Shown: positions 1-5,916 of the stretch, one piece after another
Layout: each line of letters starts with the position of its first letter
Position numbering within the stretch: the stretch's first letter is position 1
Source of the DNA: an uncultured Ruminococcus sp.
Lineage (GTDB): Bacteria; Bacillota; Clostridia; Oscillospirales; Ruminococcaceae
Assembly (NCBI GenBank): GCA_900752785.1
Contig: CAADWP010000204.1
Location: forward strand, 1 to 10,057
Direction of reading: 5' to 3'
DNA: 10,057 bases
Notes under the pieces: model-generated
Seen by the model: only the letters and a program-made list of their open reading frames with translations
Databases searched by the model: none
Told to the model about the DNA's origin: nothing
Position numbers and translations under genes: made by a program

Positions 1-51
1 GCCCTTTTTCATTTGCTTTGCTCGTTTGTGAAAGCTTTGTGAAAACTTCAT
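1..51 (-). CDS. possible 5' end of a gene leaving the window
   Basis: An ATG at 51-49 on the minus strand opens a frame that stays open to the left edge (17 codons, MKFSQSFHKRAKQMKKG, basic). A purine-rich AGAGG lies at 60-56, only 4 bases from the ATG, which is a short spacing. No family can be recognised from so few residues. The hairpin at 95-150 would end transcription arriving from the right, so this gene would need a promoter between the two. I see no convincing one, so the call is weak. Confidence 0.2.
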   Translation of the reverse strand, partial: MKFSQSFHKRAKQMKKG

Positions 52-94
52 TCTACCTCTTGACTTTTATTTGCAGGTCTCCCCAGAAAACAAA

Positions 95-150
95 AAAAGC
101 CGCTTTGTTTAACATCACTTCAATTCGTGATATTAGACAAAACGGCTTTT
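95..150 (-). terminator. long hairpin, probable minus-strand terminator
   Basis: AAAAGCCG at 95-102 pairs with CGGCTTTT at 143-150. The stem continues inward with interruptions to a second stem, ATCAC (114-118) with GTGAT (127-131). Read on the minus strand, the stem ends in a run of seven T (complement of A92-98). On the plus strand only four T follow, so it could act weakly in both directions. Confidence 0.5.
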
Positions 151-180
151 AAAACTTTGGGCACTATTTTAATATTAAAA

Positions 181-217
181 AAGGCAAATTTAAGATCATT
201 CTTCTCAAATCTGCCTT
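181..217 (-). terminator. hairpin with T tract, possible minus-strand terminator
   Basis: AAGGCAAATTT (181-191) pairs with AAATCTGCCTT (207-217) with one mismatch. On the minus strand it is followed by six T (complement of A177-182); on the plus strand by TAAATTTTT, so it may work both ways. No gene lies directly next to it. It is the middle of three hairpins downstream of the tRNA. Confidence 0.45.
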
Positions 218-328
218 AAATTTTTCCTAAATATTCCTCTGCATCGGTTCGAATCCACTCAGTCGATAAAAACGGGGAAAAAACAGCCATGGTTTTGAAC
301 TTAAATTTTTCGTCCCTAAAATGCCAAA

Positions 329-350
329 AAAGCCCGTAGCTACGGGCTTT
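329..350 (-). terminator. rho-independent terminator of tRNA-Arg
   Basis: A perfect palindrome with GCCCGTAG (332-339) against CTACGGGC (340-347), flanked by AAA and TTT. On the minus strand the GC-rich stem is followed by a six-T run (complement of A326-331). It lies 33 bases past the tRNA 3' end, where a tRNA transcript would stop. Confidence 0.75.
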
Positions 351-382
351 GAGGGGTGTACAGCTATTTAGTATCACCAATA

Positions 383-457
383 TGGTACGCCTGACAGGAA
401 TCGAACCTGCGCACATGGCGTCGGAGGCCAATGCTCTATCCACTGAGCTACAGGCGT
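383..457 (-). tRNA. tRNA-Arg (anticodon CCG)
   Basis: A full cloverleaf can be drawn on the minus strand. The acceptor stem is ACGCCTG (457-451) with CAGGCGT (393-387). The D-arm is GCTC...GAGC. The anticodon stem is TTGGC/GCCAT (last pair mismatched) with loop CTCCGAC and anticodon CCG at 424-422. The variable loop has four bases. The T-arm is GCAGG-TTCGATT-CCTGT. The discriminator A is at 386 and CCA is encoded at 385-383. CCG reads the arginine codon CGG. The mature RNA is 72 nt plus CCA, with a terminator just downstream. Confidence 0.95.
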
Positions 458-1034
458 ATAAAATAAAAGATATGTTGATGTTATGTTATAACAAAATATA
501 TGAAATCCTTATATATTATAATTTTAGCATATTCTGTCTAATTTATCAAGAGCTTTTTAAAAATTAATTAAAAAAACTTTTATTACTGATTATTTCAATC
601 TCACATATATGTTTATCAGCCTTATCATAAATGCATAATAATCACTACTTCATTTTTTGGTTCATGCAATATTTCTCGTCTAAGATAATAAAAATTTTCA
701 CTCTTGTTTATAAAATTGACCATATTGATATGAATAACATTTTTTAATAAAATCAGCTTTCGTAATTTTCAGTTTGATAAACATTTCTTTTGAATTGCAT
801 CCTCGGCTGTATATTTGAGAAAACTTATGCAGGAAGCAACTCTGCAAGCTATTGAACATGGAATTACCGATTCCTCTTCATCAATCTTAATTCTACTCCT
901 GTTTAAGCAAATACTTGGCAAATAATCTTAAATTATTTGCCAAGTACAAACAGCATGAGTTTAATAAGAATTTCAGACTTGTCGGACATTCTATGTCTGT
1001 TATTCAAGCGTGTCAATAATTAAAAGTCGTATAA
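458..1034. other. gene-poor AT-rich region
   Basis: About 580 bases with no gene I can support. Short open stretches exist: on the minus strand a frame ending ...HEPKNEVVIIMHL near 606, and on the plus strand a frame from about 800 to 930 containing LRKLMQEATLQAIEHG. They are under 50 codons, lack a placed ribosome-binding site and match no family I know. They could be decayed remnants or chance. The only clear structure is the hairpin at 912-946. Confidence 0.5.
912..946. other. 15-bp perfect hairpin downstream of the CAP-dockerin gene
   Basis: TACTTGGCAAATAAT (912-926) is perfectly complementary to ATTATTTGCCAAGTA (932-946), with a 5-base loop CTTAA. It lies about 90 bases past the stop of the minus-strand CAP-dockerin gene, so it may form the 3' end of that mRNA. 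Neither strand has a proper T tract after the stem. Factor-independent termination is therefore doubtful, and an mRNA-stabilising hairpin is equally possible. Confidence 0.45.
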
Positions 1035-1841
1035 TTAAATAAACATATCCGGTGTAAGCGGAAGCGTCTCATATTTTTCACTGCCAACAATATGTTTTTT
1101 AAGAACGATTATATCAGCAATATTAATTTGACCGTCTTGCATAACATCACAGTTATTTATTTGAGATTCGTTAAGAACTGTATCACTAAAATAGTAATTT
1201 GCAAGAATAATGTAGTCAAAACTGTTTACTCTGCCGTCACAATTCACATCACCTTGAATCTGTGAAACGGCGTTATCTGTATTGGATGCATCGTCATATT
1301 TATTAAGATCTTCGCGTGTAACTAATTTCTGACCGGGAATATCGTTGCAAACAGAAACAAATACTTGTGACCAGTACCAACCGTACATACTATTTTCTTC
1401 ATAAGTAACACCAATGCCAATATGTGTGAAATTAGGGTTCGTGATTATTGAATTGTGTTCATCTGAATTCATAAGCATTTCAAAAGTTTCTTTCGGAGAA
1501 GCGTTGCCGGAAGCAATATTTTCTGCAAAAGATTTAAAGCTTACACGGTTATAGTCAATATCATCAGCGAATGTTCCGCCGTTAGGCCTTTTGTGATCGT
1601 TTAAAAAAATAAGTTCTCTTGCGCGAACGTTTGCAATGTCGTTAAGATGATCGACCATATACAAAGGAGCACAATTTGCTTCTGCTCTTGCTTCATTTAT
1701 GAGAACAAGCATTTCTTCAACCATTGCATTAGGGTCGTATTGAGCTGCTTCGGCAGTATTCACTGGATTTATAATTAAACAGCTTATAGCAATCATAACC
1801 GTTGAAATAATAGCTGTAAATCTTCTAACATTTTTCATCAT
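1035..1841 (-). CDS. secreted CAP-domain protein with C-terminal type I dockerin
   Basis: 268 residues. The start is ATG at 1841, chosen because GGAGG (1854-1850) sits 8 bases upstream; the open frame extends 17 codons further but without such a site. Residues 1-33 form a signal peptide (MKNVRR, hydrophobic core, likely cleavage after AEA-A). Residues about 41-166 are a CAP/SCP-like domain of the bacterial YkwD type: LINEARAE, DHKRPNG with His83, FAENIASG with Glu107-Asn108, SDEHNSII with His129, and THIGIG then WYWSQVF near the end. A linker leads to a type I dockerin (about 197-253) with two calcium loops, DVNCDGRVNSFD and DVMQDGQINIAD. The second has Met where Asn or Asp is usual at position 3. 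Dockerins bind cohesins on scaffoldins, so the protein is probably exported and attached to a cellulosome-like complex or the cell surface. The biochemical role of bacterial CAP domains is largely unsettled. The gene is transcribed alone, from the promoter at 1944-1972. Confidence 0.9.
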   Translation of the reverse strand: MMKNVRRFTAIISTVMIAISCLIINPVNTAEAAQYDPNAMVEEMLVLINEARAEANCAPLYMVDHLNDIANVRARELIFLNDHKRPNGGTFADDIDYNRVSFKSFAENIASGNASPKETFEMLMNSDEHNSIITNPNFTHIGIGVTYEENSMYGWYWSQVFVSVCNDIPGQKLVTREDLNKYDDASNTDNAVSQIQGDVNCDGRVNSFDYIILANYYFSDTVLNESQINNCDVMQDGQINIADIIVLKKHIVGSEKYETLPLTPDMFI

Positions 1842-1873
1842 AATGAACACCTCCGTAAATCTTAACGCTCTTT

Positions 1874-1886
1874 TTACATTTTGTAA
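1874..1886. promoter_or_regulatory. palindrome TTACA-N3-TGTAA in the CAP-dockerin leader
   Basis: TTACA (1874-1878), TTT, TGTAA (1882-1886) lies in the 5' leader of the CAP-dockerin gene, about 33-45 bases ahead of its ATG. It has the same half-sites and 3-base spacing as the palindrome over the -35 box at 1958-1972, so both may bind the same repressor. In AT-rich DNA a chance origin cannot be excluded. Confidence 0.35.
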
Positions 1887-1943
1887 TTTCAATCCCTTTA
1901 GGCATCTTTACAATAAGTTTATATTGTTTTTGCTTACAACTAT

Positions 1944-1972
1944 ATTATAGCATCAGTTTTACAATATGTAAA
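1944..1972 (-). promoter_or_regulatory. sigma-A-type promoter of the CAP-dockerin gene
   Basis: On the minus strand, -35 TTTACA (1972-1967), a 17-base spacer and -10 TATAAT (1949-1944). Transcription would begin near 1937, giving a leader of about 95 bases before the ATG at 1841. Confidence 0.8.
1958..1972. promoter_or_regulatory. palindrome TTTACA-N3-TGTAAA over the -35 box
   Basis: A perfect 15-base dyad, TTTACA ATA TGTAAA, whose minus-strand left half is the -35 box of the CAP-dockerin promoter. A protein bound here would block RNA polymerase. It pairs with the 13-base copy at 1874-1886. The half-site TACA/TGTA recalls BlaI/MecI-type operators, but those have a 2-base centre, and no such regulator gene is in view. 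Confidence 0.4.
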
Positions 1973-2142
1973 GCCTTTTGGAGAATATTTACATATTTTT
2001 AACATTTGTTAATAAAATTCAGCGCAAATAAATACAAAGCGTATACAAATGCATATAATATCCTTATAATGAATTTTTAAATTTCGTAATTTAAAGAGCT
2101 ATCGAATATTAATTAATTATAAAAGCAATAATATTAGCATAC

Positions 2143-2171
2143 TTGACAAAATTTTATATAAATGGTATAAT
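2143..2171 (+). promoter_or_regulatory. consensus promoter of the LRR-lipoprotein pair
   Basis: A perfect -35 TTGACA (2143-2148), 17-base spacer and -10 TATAAT (2166-2171). Transcription would begin near 2178, leaving a short leader of under 30 bases with AGGAGG at 2195-2200. Such a consensus promoter predicts strong vegetative expression. Confidence 0.85.
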
Positions 2172-2205
2172 ATTTTATGATTTTAAAAAACAATAGGAGG
2201 CTTTT

Positions 2206-3351
2206 ATGGCACAGGTAAATGCGAAATGTACAGACTGCGGAAAGATAGTACAAGTAGATAGAAATAAGGACGCATGGGTCTGTCCTCAGTGTGGTACGCC
2301 GTTTATTGTTGAAAAAGCGATAAAGAAGTATAAAAAAGAAAACACGGTCATTCAGGTACATAAAAAGTCATCAGATCTTAAAGAACGAAACGATTTTGAA
2401 ATAGTTGACGGAGTTCTTATCAAGTATACGGGAAAAAGCGAAGATGTTACAATTCCTGAAAATGTTGTTAAAATAGGAAGAAATGCCTTTGAAGGGATTT
2501 TCGAGATCAAAACTGTAAAACTTAATAATAATATCAGTGAAATTGGCGGATATGCTTTCAGAAATTGTAAAAATCTTGTTTCTATTGAACTGAATGAAGG
2601 AATTGCTGTCATTGGAGAATGGTGTTTTCGAGGATGTGAAAAACTGGAAAAAATTGAGATCCCCGATACTGTTCGTATAATTGATGAATGCACCTTTGCT
2701 GAATGCTATAGTTTAAAAAAAGCTGTTATACCGTATAAAATTACGGAAATAAGAGCATTTGCTTTTTCGGGATGTAAGAGCCTTGAAGAAATAGAAATCC
2801 CGGCAACGGTACGTCTTATAGGAAAATATGCCTTTGCAGGATGTGAAAAAATAACGTCCGTTACAATTCCCGAGGGAGTAACTCAGATTGAGGAGCATCA
2901 GTTTGCAAAATGTACAAATCTTGCTTCCGTAAATATCCCCAAAGGCGTTAAAGGAATCGGTATGTATGCTTTTACCAATTGCGTATCTCTAAAATCGGTC
3001 GATCTGCCTTTTACAGTAATGTCTGTTGACGGATTCAGCGGATGTACAAGCCTTAAAGCAATAATAATTCCGAATAATGCTACAACTATAGGCGATTTTT
3101 CCGGGTGTACAAATCTTGAAACAATAAAAATACCGTCCACGGTAAAATCAATTGATACTCCGTTTAACGATTGCCCGAATTTAAAGCATATTTCATGGAG
3201 TTATCTTTCAGAAAATATGAGTAAATTTCCTGCATATTATGAGGAGGTTATGGCTAAACGCAGAGTTGAAAATAAATGTCCATACTGCGGCGGTGATTTT
3301 AAATTTCTTGCAAAGACCTGCAAAAGCTGCGGTAAAAAGAAGGATTATTAA
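2206..3351 (+). CDS. zinc-ribbon / BspA-type leucine-rich repeat / zinc-ribbon protein
   Basis: 381 residues. ATG at 2206 has AGGAGG five bases upstream. An N-terminal zinc ribbon uses Cys8, Cys11, Cys26 and Cys29 (CTDCG...CPQCG). A lysine-rich linker follows (about 34-63). Residues 81-331 carry eleven tandem BspA-type (LRR_5) repeats with the pattern IxIPxxVxxIGxxAFxxCxxLxx. The first eight are 23 residues long and the last three shorten to 21-22. A short helical stretch leads to a second zinc ribbon with Cys358, Cys361, Cys372 and Cys375 (CPYCG...CKSCGKK). There is no signal peptide, membrane segment or wall anchor, although most BspA-like LRR proteins are exported surface proteins. A cytoplasmic protein-binding role is therefore inferred; the partner and pathway are unknown. 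The next gene begins one base after the stop, so the two are co-transcribed. Confidence 0.9.
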   Translation: MAQVNAKCTDCGKIVQVDRNKDAWVCPQCGTPFIVEKAIKKYKKENTVIQVHKKSSDLKERNDFEIVDGVLIKYTGKSEDVTIPENVVKIGRNAFEGIFEIKTVKLNNNISEIGGYAFRNCKNLVSIELNEGIAVIGEWCFRGCEKLEKIEIPDTVRIIDECTFAECYSLKKAVIPYKITEIRAFAFSGCKSLEEIEIPATVRLIGKYAFAGCEKITSVTIPEGVTQIEEHQFAKCTNLASVNIPKGVKGIGMYAFTNCVSLKSVDLPFTVMSVDGFSGCTSLKAIIIPNNATTIGDFSGCTNLETIKIPSTVKSIDTPFNDCPNLKHISWSYLSENMSKFPAYYEEVMAKRRVENKCPYCGGDFKFLAKTCKSCGKKKDY

Positions 3352-3352
3352 T

Positions 3353-4108
3353 ATGAACACAATAAAATTTATAACATTTTTTTTAATCCCGATTGTTTTA
3401 ACTGCATTATGCGGATGCAGCAAAAATGATAAAGAAAACTTATCCAGTACCGTTATTGTTACGAAAAATTCCGAAGCGATCAGTACTGCAGCTTCTTATG
3501 ACAAAACAGAGCCGAATTATCAAACTAATACCACTGAGGAAACCGTATCAATTCCCTCAAAAAATACAACAGAGCCTACAGTTTCAGAAAAAACATCCGA
3601 AATTACTGAAGGTTATTCCGACGCTTTGAGCGCGGCTAAAGATTATTACAATGCTTATATAAATCATGACGCTGAAGCCGTTTATTCAATGTTCAACAAG
3701 GATGAGATAGAAGGATTCTATGAAATAATGAAATCGGCTCTTGAAGGTAAATCTGCCGACGAGGTTTTTCGCAAGGCTGCCGTTATCAGAGCTATAGAAA
3801 GCTCAATGGACTCTATGAAAGTTTTTATGGACAATTATGCTGTTTCGGCAAACGATAAATGGTCTGTTACTATTACGAATAAAGAGCTTGAGGAAGTCAA
3901 AAAAGAAAAACTTGACGAATTTAATACTTCTCTTGGAACATCGTATACTTCCGGTTTTGAATGTAGGTATATCTTTTATTTAAACGACAATAATGGCGAA
4001 TCTTTTCAGGGAAACAGCAGTGCATTTTTAGAAAAGGACGGTAAATGGTATCTTTCCTTTTCAAATGCAATGGGTACTGATCTGCTTAATTATATTGAAC
4101 TGGAATAA
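3353..4108 (+). CDS. putative lipoprotein of unknown function
   Basis: 251 residues. I start it at ATG 3353, where a signal peptide begins (MNTIKFITFFLIPIVLTALCGC) and GAAGGA (3339-3344) lies 8 bases upstream, inside the end of the LRR gene; the frame is open upstream but without these signals. A lipobox ending LCG-C22 (Cys20 is an alternative) predicts lipid anchoring on the outer face of the membrane. Residues about 25-87 are a Ser/Thr/Glu-rich linker. Residues about 88-240 form a compact domain: AAKDYYNAYINHDAEAVYSMF at the start and FLEKDGKWYLSF near the end. This layout resembles NTF2-like or DUF4878-type lipoproteins, judged by eye only. One base separates it from the LRR gene, suggesting translational coupling. 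Function unknown. Confidence 0.85.
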   Translation: MNTIKFITFFLIPIVLTALCGCSKNDKENLSSTVIVTKNSEAISTAASYDKTEPNYQTNTTEETVSIPSKNTTEPTVSEKTSEITEGYSDALSAAKDYYNAYINHDAEAVYSMFNKDEIEGFYEIMKSALEGKSADEVFRKAAVIRAIESSMDSMKVFMDNYAVSANDKWSVTITNKELEEVKKEKLDEFNTSLGTSYTSGFECRYIFYLNDNNGESFQGNSSAFLEKDGKWYLSFSNAMGTDLLNYIELE

Positions 4109-4137
4109 AATGAATACTAAGGTACACTAAAAACAAA

Positions 4138-4166
4138 ACTGACTCCGTCTGAAAAACGAAGTCAGT
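4138..4166. terminator. bidirectional terminator between convergent operons
   Basis: ACTGACTCCGT (4138-4148) pairs with ACGAAGTCAGT (4156-4166) with one mismatch and a 7-base loop. On the minus strand the stem is followed by TTTTGTTTTTA, a good T tract for ending the cotJ transcript. On the plus strand GTTTCTT follows, weaker but suited to ending the lipoprotein transcript. Confidence 0.75.
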
Positions 4167-4273
4167 ATGTTTCTTAAAATTTAATATTGCATCACATAGC
4201 GCGGTCTTTTGCGACATTCTTAAAATACGATATAGTGCAGCAGGACTTTATTCCTTTTATTGTTGATCGGATT

Positions 4274-4888
4274 TTAACGGCGTCTGCCGCAATTCTTGTC
4301 ATAAACCGGATTGCAGGCATAAAAATTCTTTGAATTCAGGTTATCCTGCGTTATACGCAACGCTTCACCAAAACGCTGATAATGGACGATTTCACGTTCA
4401 CGAAGAAATTTGATTGGATCACGTACATCGGGATCGTCAGCAAGCCGAAGAATATTATCATAAGTTGTACGAGCTTTTTGTTCTGCTGCCATGTCTTCAT
4501 GAAGATCTGTAATTATATCACCTTTTGACTGGAAGTAAGTTGCTGTAAATGGTGCTCCCGAGGCAGCTATTGGATAAATACCAGTAGTATGATCGACAAA
4601 ATATGTGTCAAAACCGCTATTTTTGATTTCATCAATACTTAAATCCTTGGTAAGTTGATATAAAATTGCCGAAATTATCTCAACATGAGCCAGTTCTTCG
4701 GTTCCAATATCTGTCAACAATCCCTTAACTTCAGAATAAGGCATTACATAGCGTTGATTGAGATATCTTAAAGAAGCTGAAAGTTCACCATCCGGACCGC
4801 CAAGCTGAGTAATTATTACTTTAGCAAGCTTAGCGTTAGGATTCTTAATATTAACAGGATATTGCAATTTTTTCTCATATTGCCACAT
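4274..4888 (-). CDS. cotJC: spore coat protein CotJC, manganese-catalase family
   Basis: 204 residues, full length for CotJC. AGGAG (4900-4896) lies 7 bases before the ATG. The protein is a ferritin-like four-helix member of the manganese catalase family. The expected dimetal ligands are in place: Glu35 (GPDGELSA), Glu65 and His68 (EELAH), Glu136 (AAEQKAR) and His169 (REIVHYQRF). The Glu136-to-His169 spacing equals that of the Lactobacillus manganese catalase pair. It is shorter than true catalases (about 265 residues) and lacks their long tail. In Bacillus subtilis the cotJ products are made in the mother cell under sigma-E and assemble into the coat; catalase activity is plausible here but unproven. 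It is the last gene of cotJABC, three bases after cotJB. The basic C-terminus ends NCGRRR. Confidence 0.95.
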   Translation of the reverse strand: MWQYEKKLQYPVNIKNPNAKLAKVIITQLGGPDGELSASLRYLNQRYVMPYSEVKGLLTDIGTEELAHVEIISAILYQLTKDLSIDEIKNSGFDTYFVDHTTGIYPIAASGAPFTATYFQSKGDIITDLHEDMAAEQKARTTYDNILRLADDPDVRDPIKFLREREIVHYQRFGEALRITQDNLNSKNFYACNPVYDKNCGRRR

Positions 4889-4891
4889 ATA

Positions 4892-5140
4892 TTATCTCCT
4901 TTCCCAAGGCCAAGGCTCATCGACCCAAGACCAATGCTGAAGATCGCAGGCTTGATCGGGAGTTATAGGACCGAAACGGCGGGTAAACTCCTCAACAGCC
5001 TCCTTACGCAATGAAGCATACCTATTAAAGAGAGCAAGAGCTCTACGACAATCTGGATGAGTATCGAGATAAAGATTTAACTCCTTGATAGCAAAATCAT
5101 ATTTTTTAATTTTATCTAATAATACTTTACGTTCATTCAT
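4892..5140 (-). CDS. cotJB: spore coat protein CotJB
   Basis: 82 residues, the usual CotJB length. Family hallmarks are YLDTHPD (24-30) and the tryptophan-rich end WSWVDEPWPWE (70-80). The rest is helical and charged. The ATG at 5140 overlaps the cotJA stop by four bases (ATGA), so translation is probably coupled. GGAGG sits 9 bases upstream, inside cotJA. The protein is a small spore-coat component of unknown mechanism, made together with CotJA and CotJC. Confidence 0.95.
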   Translation of the reverse strand: MNERKVLLDKIKKYDFAIKELNLYLDTHPDCRRALALFNRYASLRKEAVEEFTRRFGPITPDQACDLQHWSWVDEPWPWERR

Positions 5141-5385
5141 TTGCCGGAGCCTCCTCTCTCAAAGGGAAAATCAAGATCCGGGAACAACGTTCCGCGGTTG
5201 AAAGCTTCATCGTCGCTGTAGACGTCGCCCCATTGCTGGAAAGGCACATATGCCATAGCAAGCGAAACATTTTTAGGCAGTCCGGAAGTCATACCGTTGC
5301 TTCCGGCATTTCCGTAATTCGCGGAGGATTCCGGTCTTTCGCGTACAACAAGACCTTCAATGCCGTCAAACATATTCAAGTTCAT
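5137..5385 (-). CDS. cotJA: spore coat associated protein CotJA
   Basis: 82 residues. I start it at ATG 5385, where GGAGG lies 6 bases upstream and the length matches CotJA; the open frame runs 46 codons further upstream, but that part is the AT-rich leader. Hallmarks are AMAYVPFQQWGDVY (43-56) and GTLFPDLDFPF (65-75). In B. subtilis CotJA is needed for CotJC to enter the coat. It is the first gene of the cotJABC operon. I could not place a convincing sigma-E promoter in the 155 bases upstream; the leader carries the hairpin at 5436-5460. Confidence 0.93.
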   Translation of the reverse strand: MNLNMFDGIEGLVVRERPESSANYGNAGSNGMTSGLPKNVSLAMAYVPFQQWGDVYSDDEAFNRGTLFPDLDFPFERGGSGK

Positions 5386-5435
5386 AACCTTCCTCCTTTC
5401 ATAAAAATCTGCAATGCATAAATAGCAATACAGCA

Positions 5436-5460
5436 ATGTGCGAAATACTTTTTCGCACAT
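5436..5460. other. 10-bp perfect hairpin in the cotJ leader region
   Basis: ATGTGCGAAA (5436-5445) is fully complementary to TTTCGCACAT (5451-5460), with loop TACTT. It lies about 50 bases upstream of the cotJA start and about 80 past the XRE stop. The plus strand follows it with TTTATTATATT; the minus strand has no T tract. It may be an operator, a leader hairpin, or a weak terminator of uncertain direction. Confidence 0.45.
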
Positions 5461-5540
5461 TTTATTATATTCCCTCCAAAGAAAAAAGGTTACCTTTGCA
5501 AATTTTACTTTATGAAGAATCACATCCGAAAAACAAACTA

Positions 5541-5792
5541 TTATTTACTAATATTCTGTTCAAAAAATTCGCTTATCGGTTTATCAAGGATCTGCGATAA
5601 CCCCCATAGCTCAATATCCGTCACAGTACGTGTCTGTTCTTCTATTCTTGAAATTGAGCCGCGGCATATATATACAGCAATAGTTTCCAGTTTATCAGCA
5701 AGAGCCTGTTGACTCATTTCATGTTCAATGCGAAATTTTCTTACCTGCTTTCCGACCATATTCATTTTTTGACCGTCAATAATTCTTGCCAT
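5541..5792 (-). CDS. small XRE-family HTH transcriptional regulator
   Basis: 83 residues. The start is ATG 5792 (MARIIDGQ), with GGAGG 9 bases upstream; 13 further open codons upstream cover the regulatory region and are not used. The helix-turn-helix spans about residues 12-70: GKQVRKFR, MSQQALADKLE (first HTH helix), then ICRGSISRIEEQTRTVT, where GSISRIE is the probable recognition helix. Its tail GLSQILDKPISEFF is typical of XRE proteins. The stretch between the two HTH helices (TIAVYIC) is longer than in Cro/CI. There is no sensor domain. It diverges from the ABC exporter operon over a 124-base gap holding two copies of a palindrome, so it probably represses the exporter and itself. It also lies upstream of cotJA in the same direction, so read-through is possible. 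Confidence 0.88.
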   Translation of the reverse strand: MARIIDGQKMNMVGKQVRKFRIEHEMSQQALADKLETIAVYICRGSISRIEEQTRTVTDIELWGLSQILDKPISEFFEQNISK

Positions 5793-5814
5793 AATGATCA
5801 ACCTCCAAAAAAAT

Positions 5815-5829
5815 GTCTTGACATAGGAC
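5815..5829. promoter_or_regulatory. operator-like palindrome, copy 1, over the exporter -35 box
   Basis: GTCTTGACATAGGAC covers the -35 box of the ABC promoter. With copy 2 (inverted) it shares GTCTT-N3-ATAGGAC. It also lies 23 bases upstream of the XRE start, so one bound protein could affect both directions. Confidence 0.5.
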
Positions 5830-5846
5830 AATTATTATGATATACT
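5818..5846 (+). promoter_or_regulatory. promoter of the ABC exporter operon
   Basis: -35 TTGACA (5818-5823), 17-base spacer and -10 TATACT (5841-5846), one base from consensus. Transcription would begin near 5853, with a leader of about 64 bases before the GTG start at 5917. The leader contains the second operator-like palindrome. Confidence 0.8.
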
Positions 5847-5863
5847 AAAAATACGTTTTTATC

Positions 5864-5878
5864 GTCCTATCATAAGAC
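5864..5878. promoter_or_regulatory. operator-like palindrome, copy 2, in the exporter leader
   Basis: GTCCTATCATAAGAC fits the dyad GTCYTAT-C-ATARGAC, 7+1+7 with one unmatched pair. It is centred 49 bases from copy 1, on the other side of the core promoter, just downstream of the expected transcription start. Confidence 0.5.
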
Positions 5879-5916
5879 AAGCAGCAATCTTCTTAAAGGA
5901 AAGCGAGGAAAATTCA

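Noticed and set aside
246..265. Second tRNA on the plus strand
   Set aside because: Only a T-arm-like piece is present; its T-stem pairs poorly and no matching 5' acceptor, D-arm or anticodon arm lies upstream.
216..443. 75-codon minus-strand frame across the tRNA
   Set aside because: It reads through tRNA-Arg and its terminator, has no ribosome-binding site and resembles no protein.
349..567. 72-codon plus-strand frame across the tRNA
   Set aside because: It is the antisense of the tRNA plus AT-rich intergenic DNA.
3241..3351. Internal start giving a 33-residue zinc-ribbon miniprotein
   Set aside because: AGGAGG precedes the ATG at 3250 by only two bases, too close for efficient initiation.
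3239..3352. 38-codon upstream extension of the lipoprotein
   Set aside because: It overlaps the LRR gene and would bury the signal peptide and lipobox; ATG 3353 has its own well-spaced ribosome-binding site.
4167..4273. Small minus-strand gene after cotJC
   Set aside because: The only ATG-started frame runs through the terminator and has no ribosome-binding site.
5386..5523. 46-codon N-terminal extension of CotJA
   Set aside because: It covers the hairpin leader; the CotJA family length and GGAGG fit ATG 5385.
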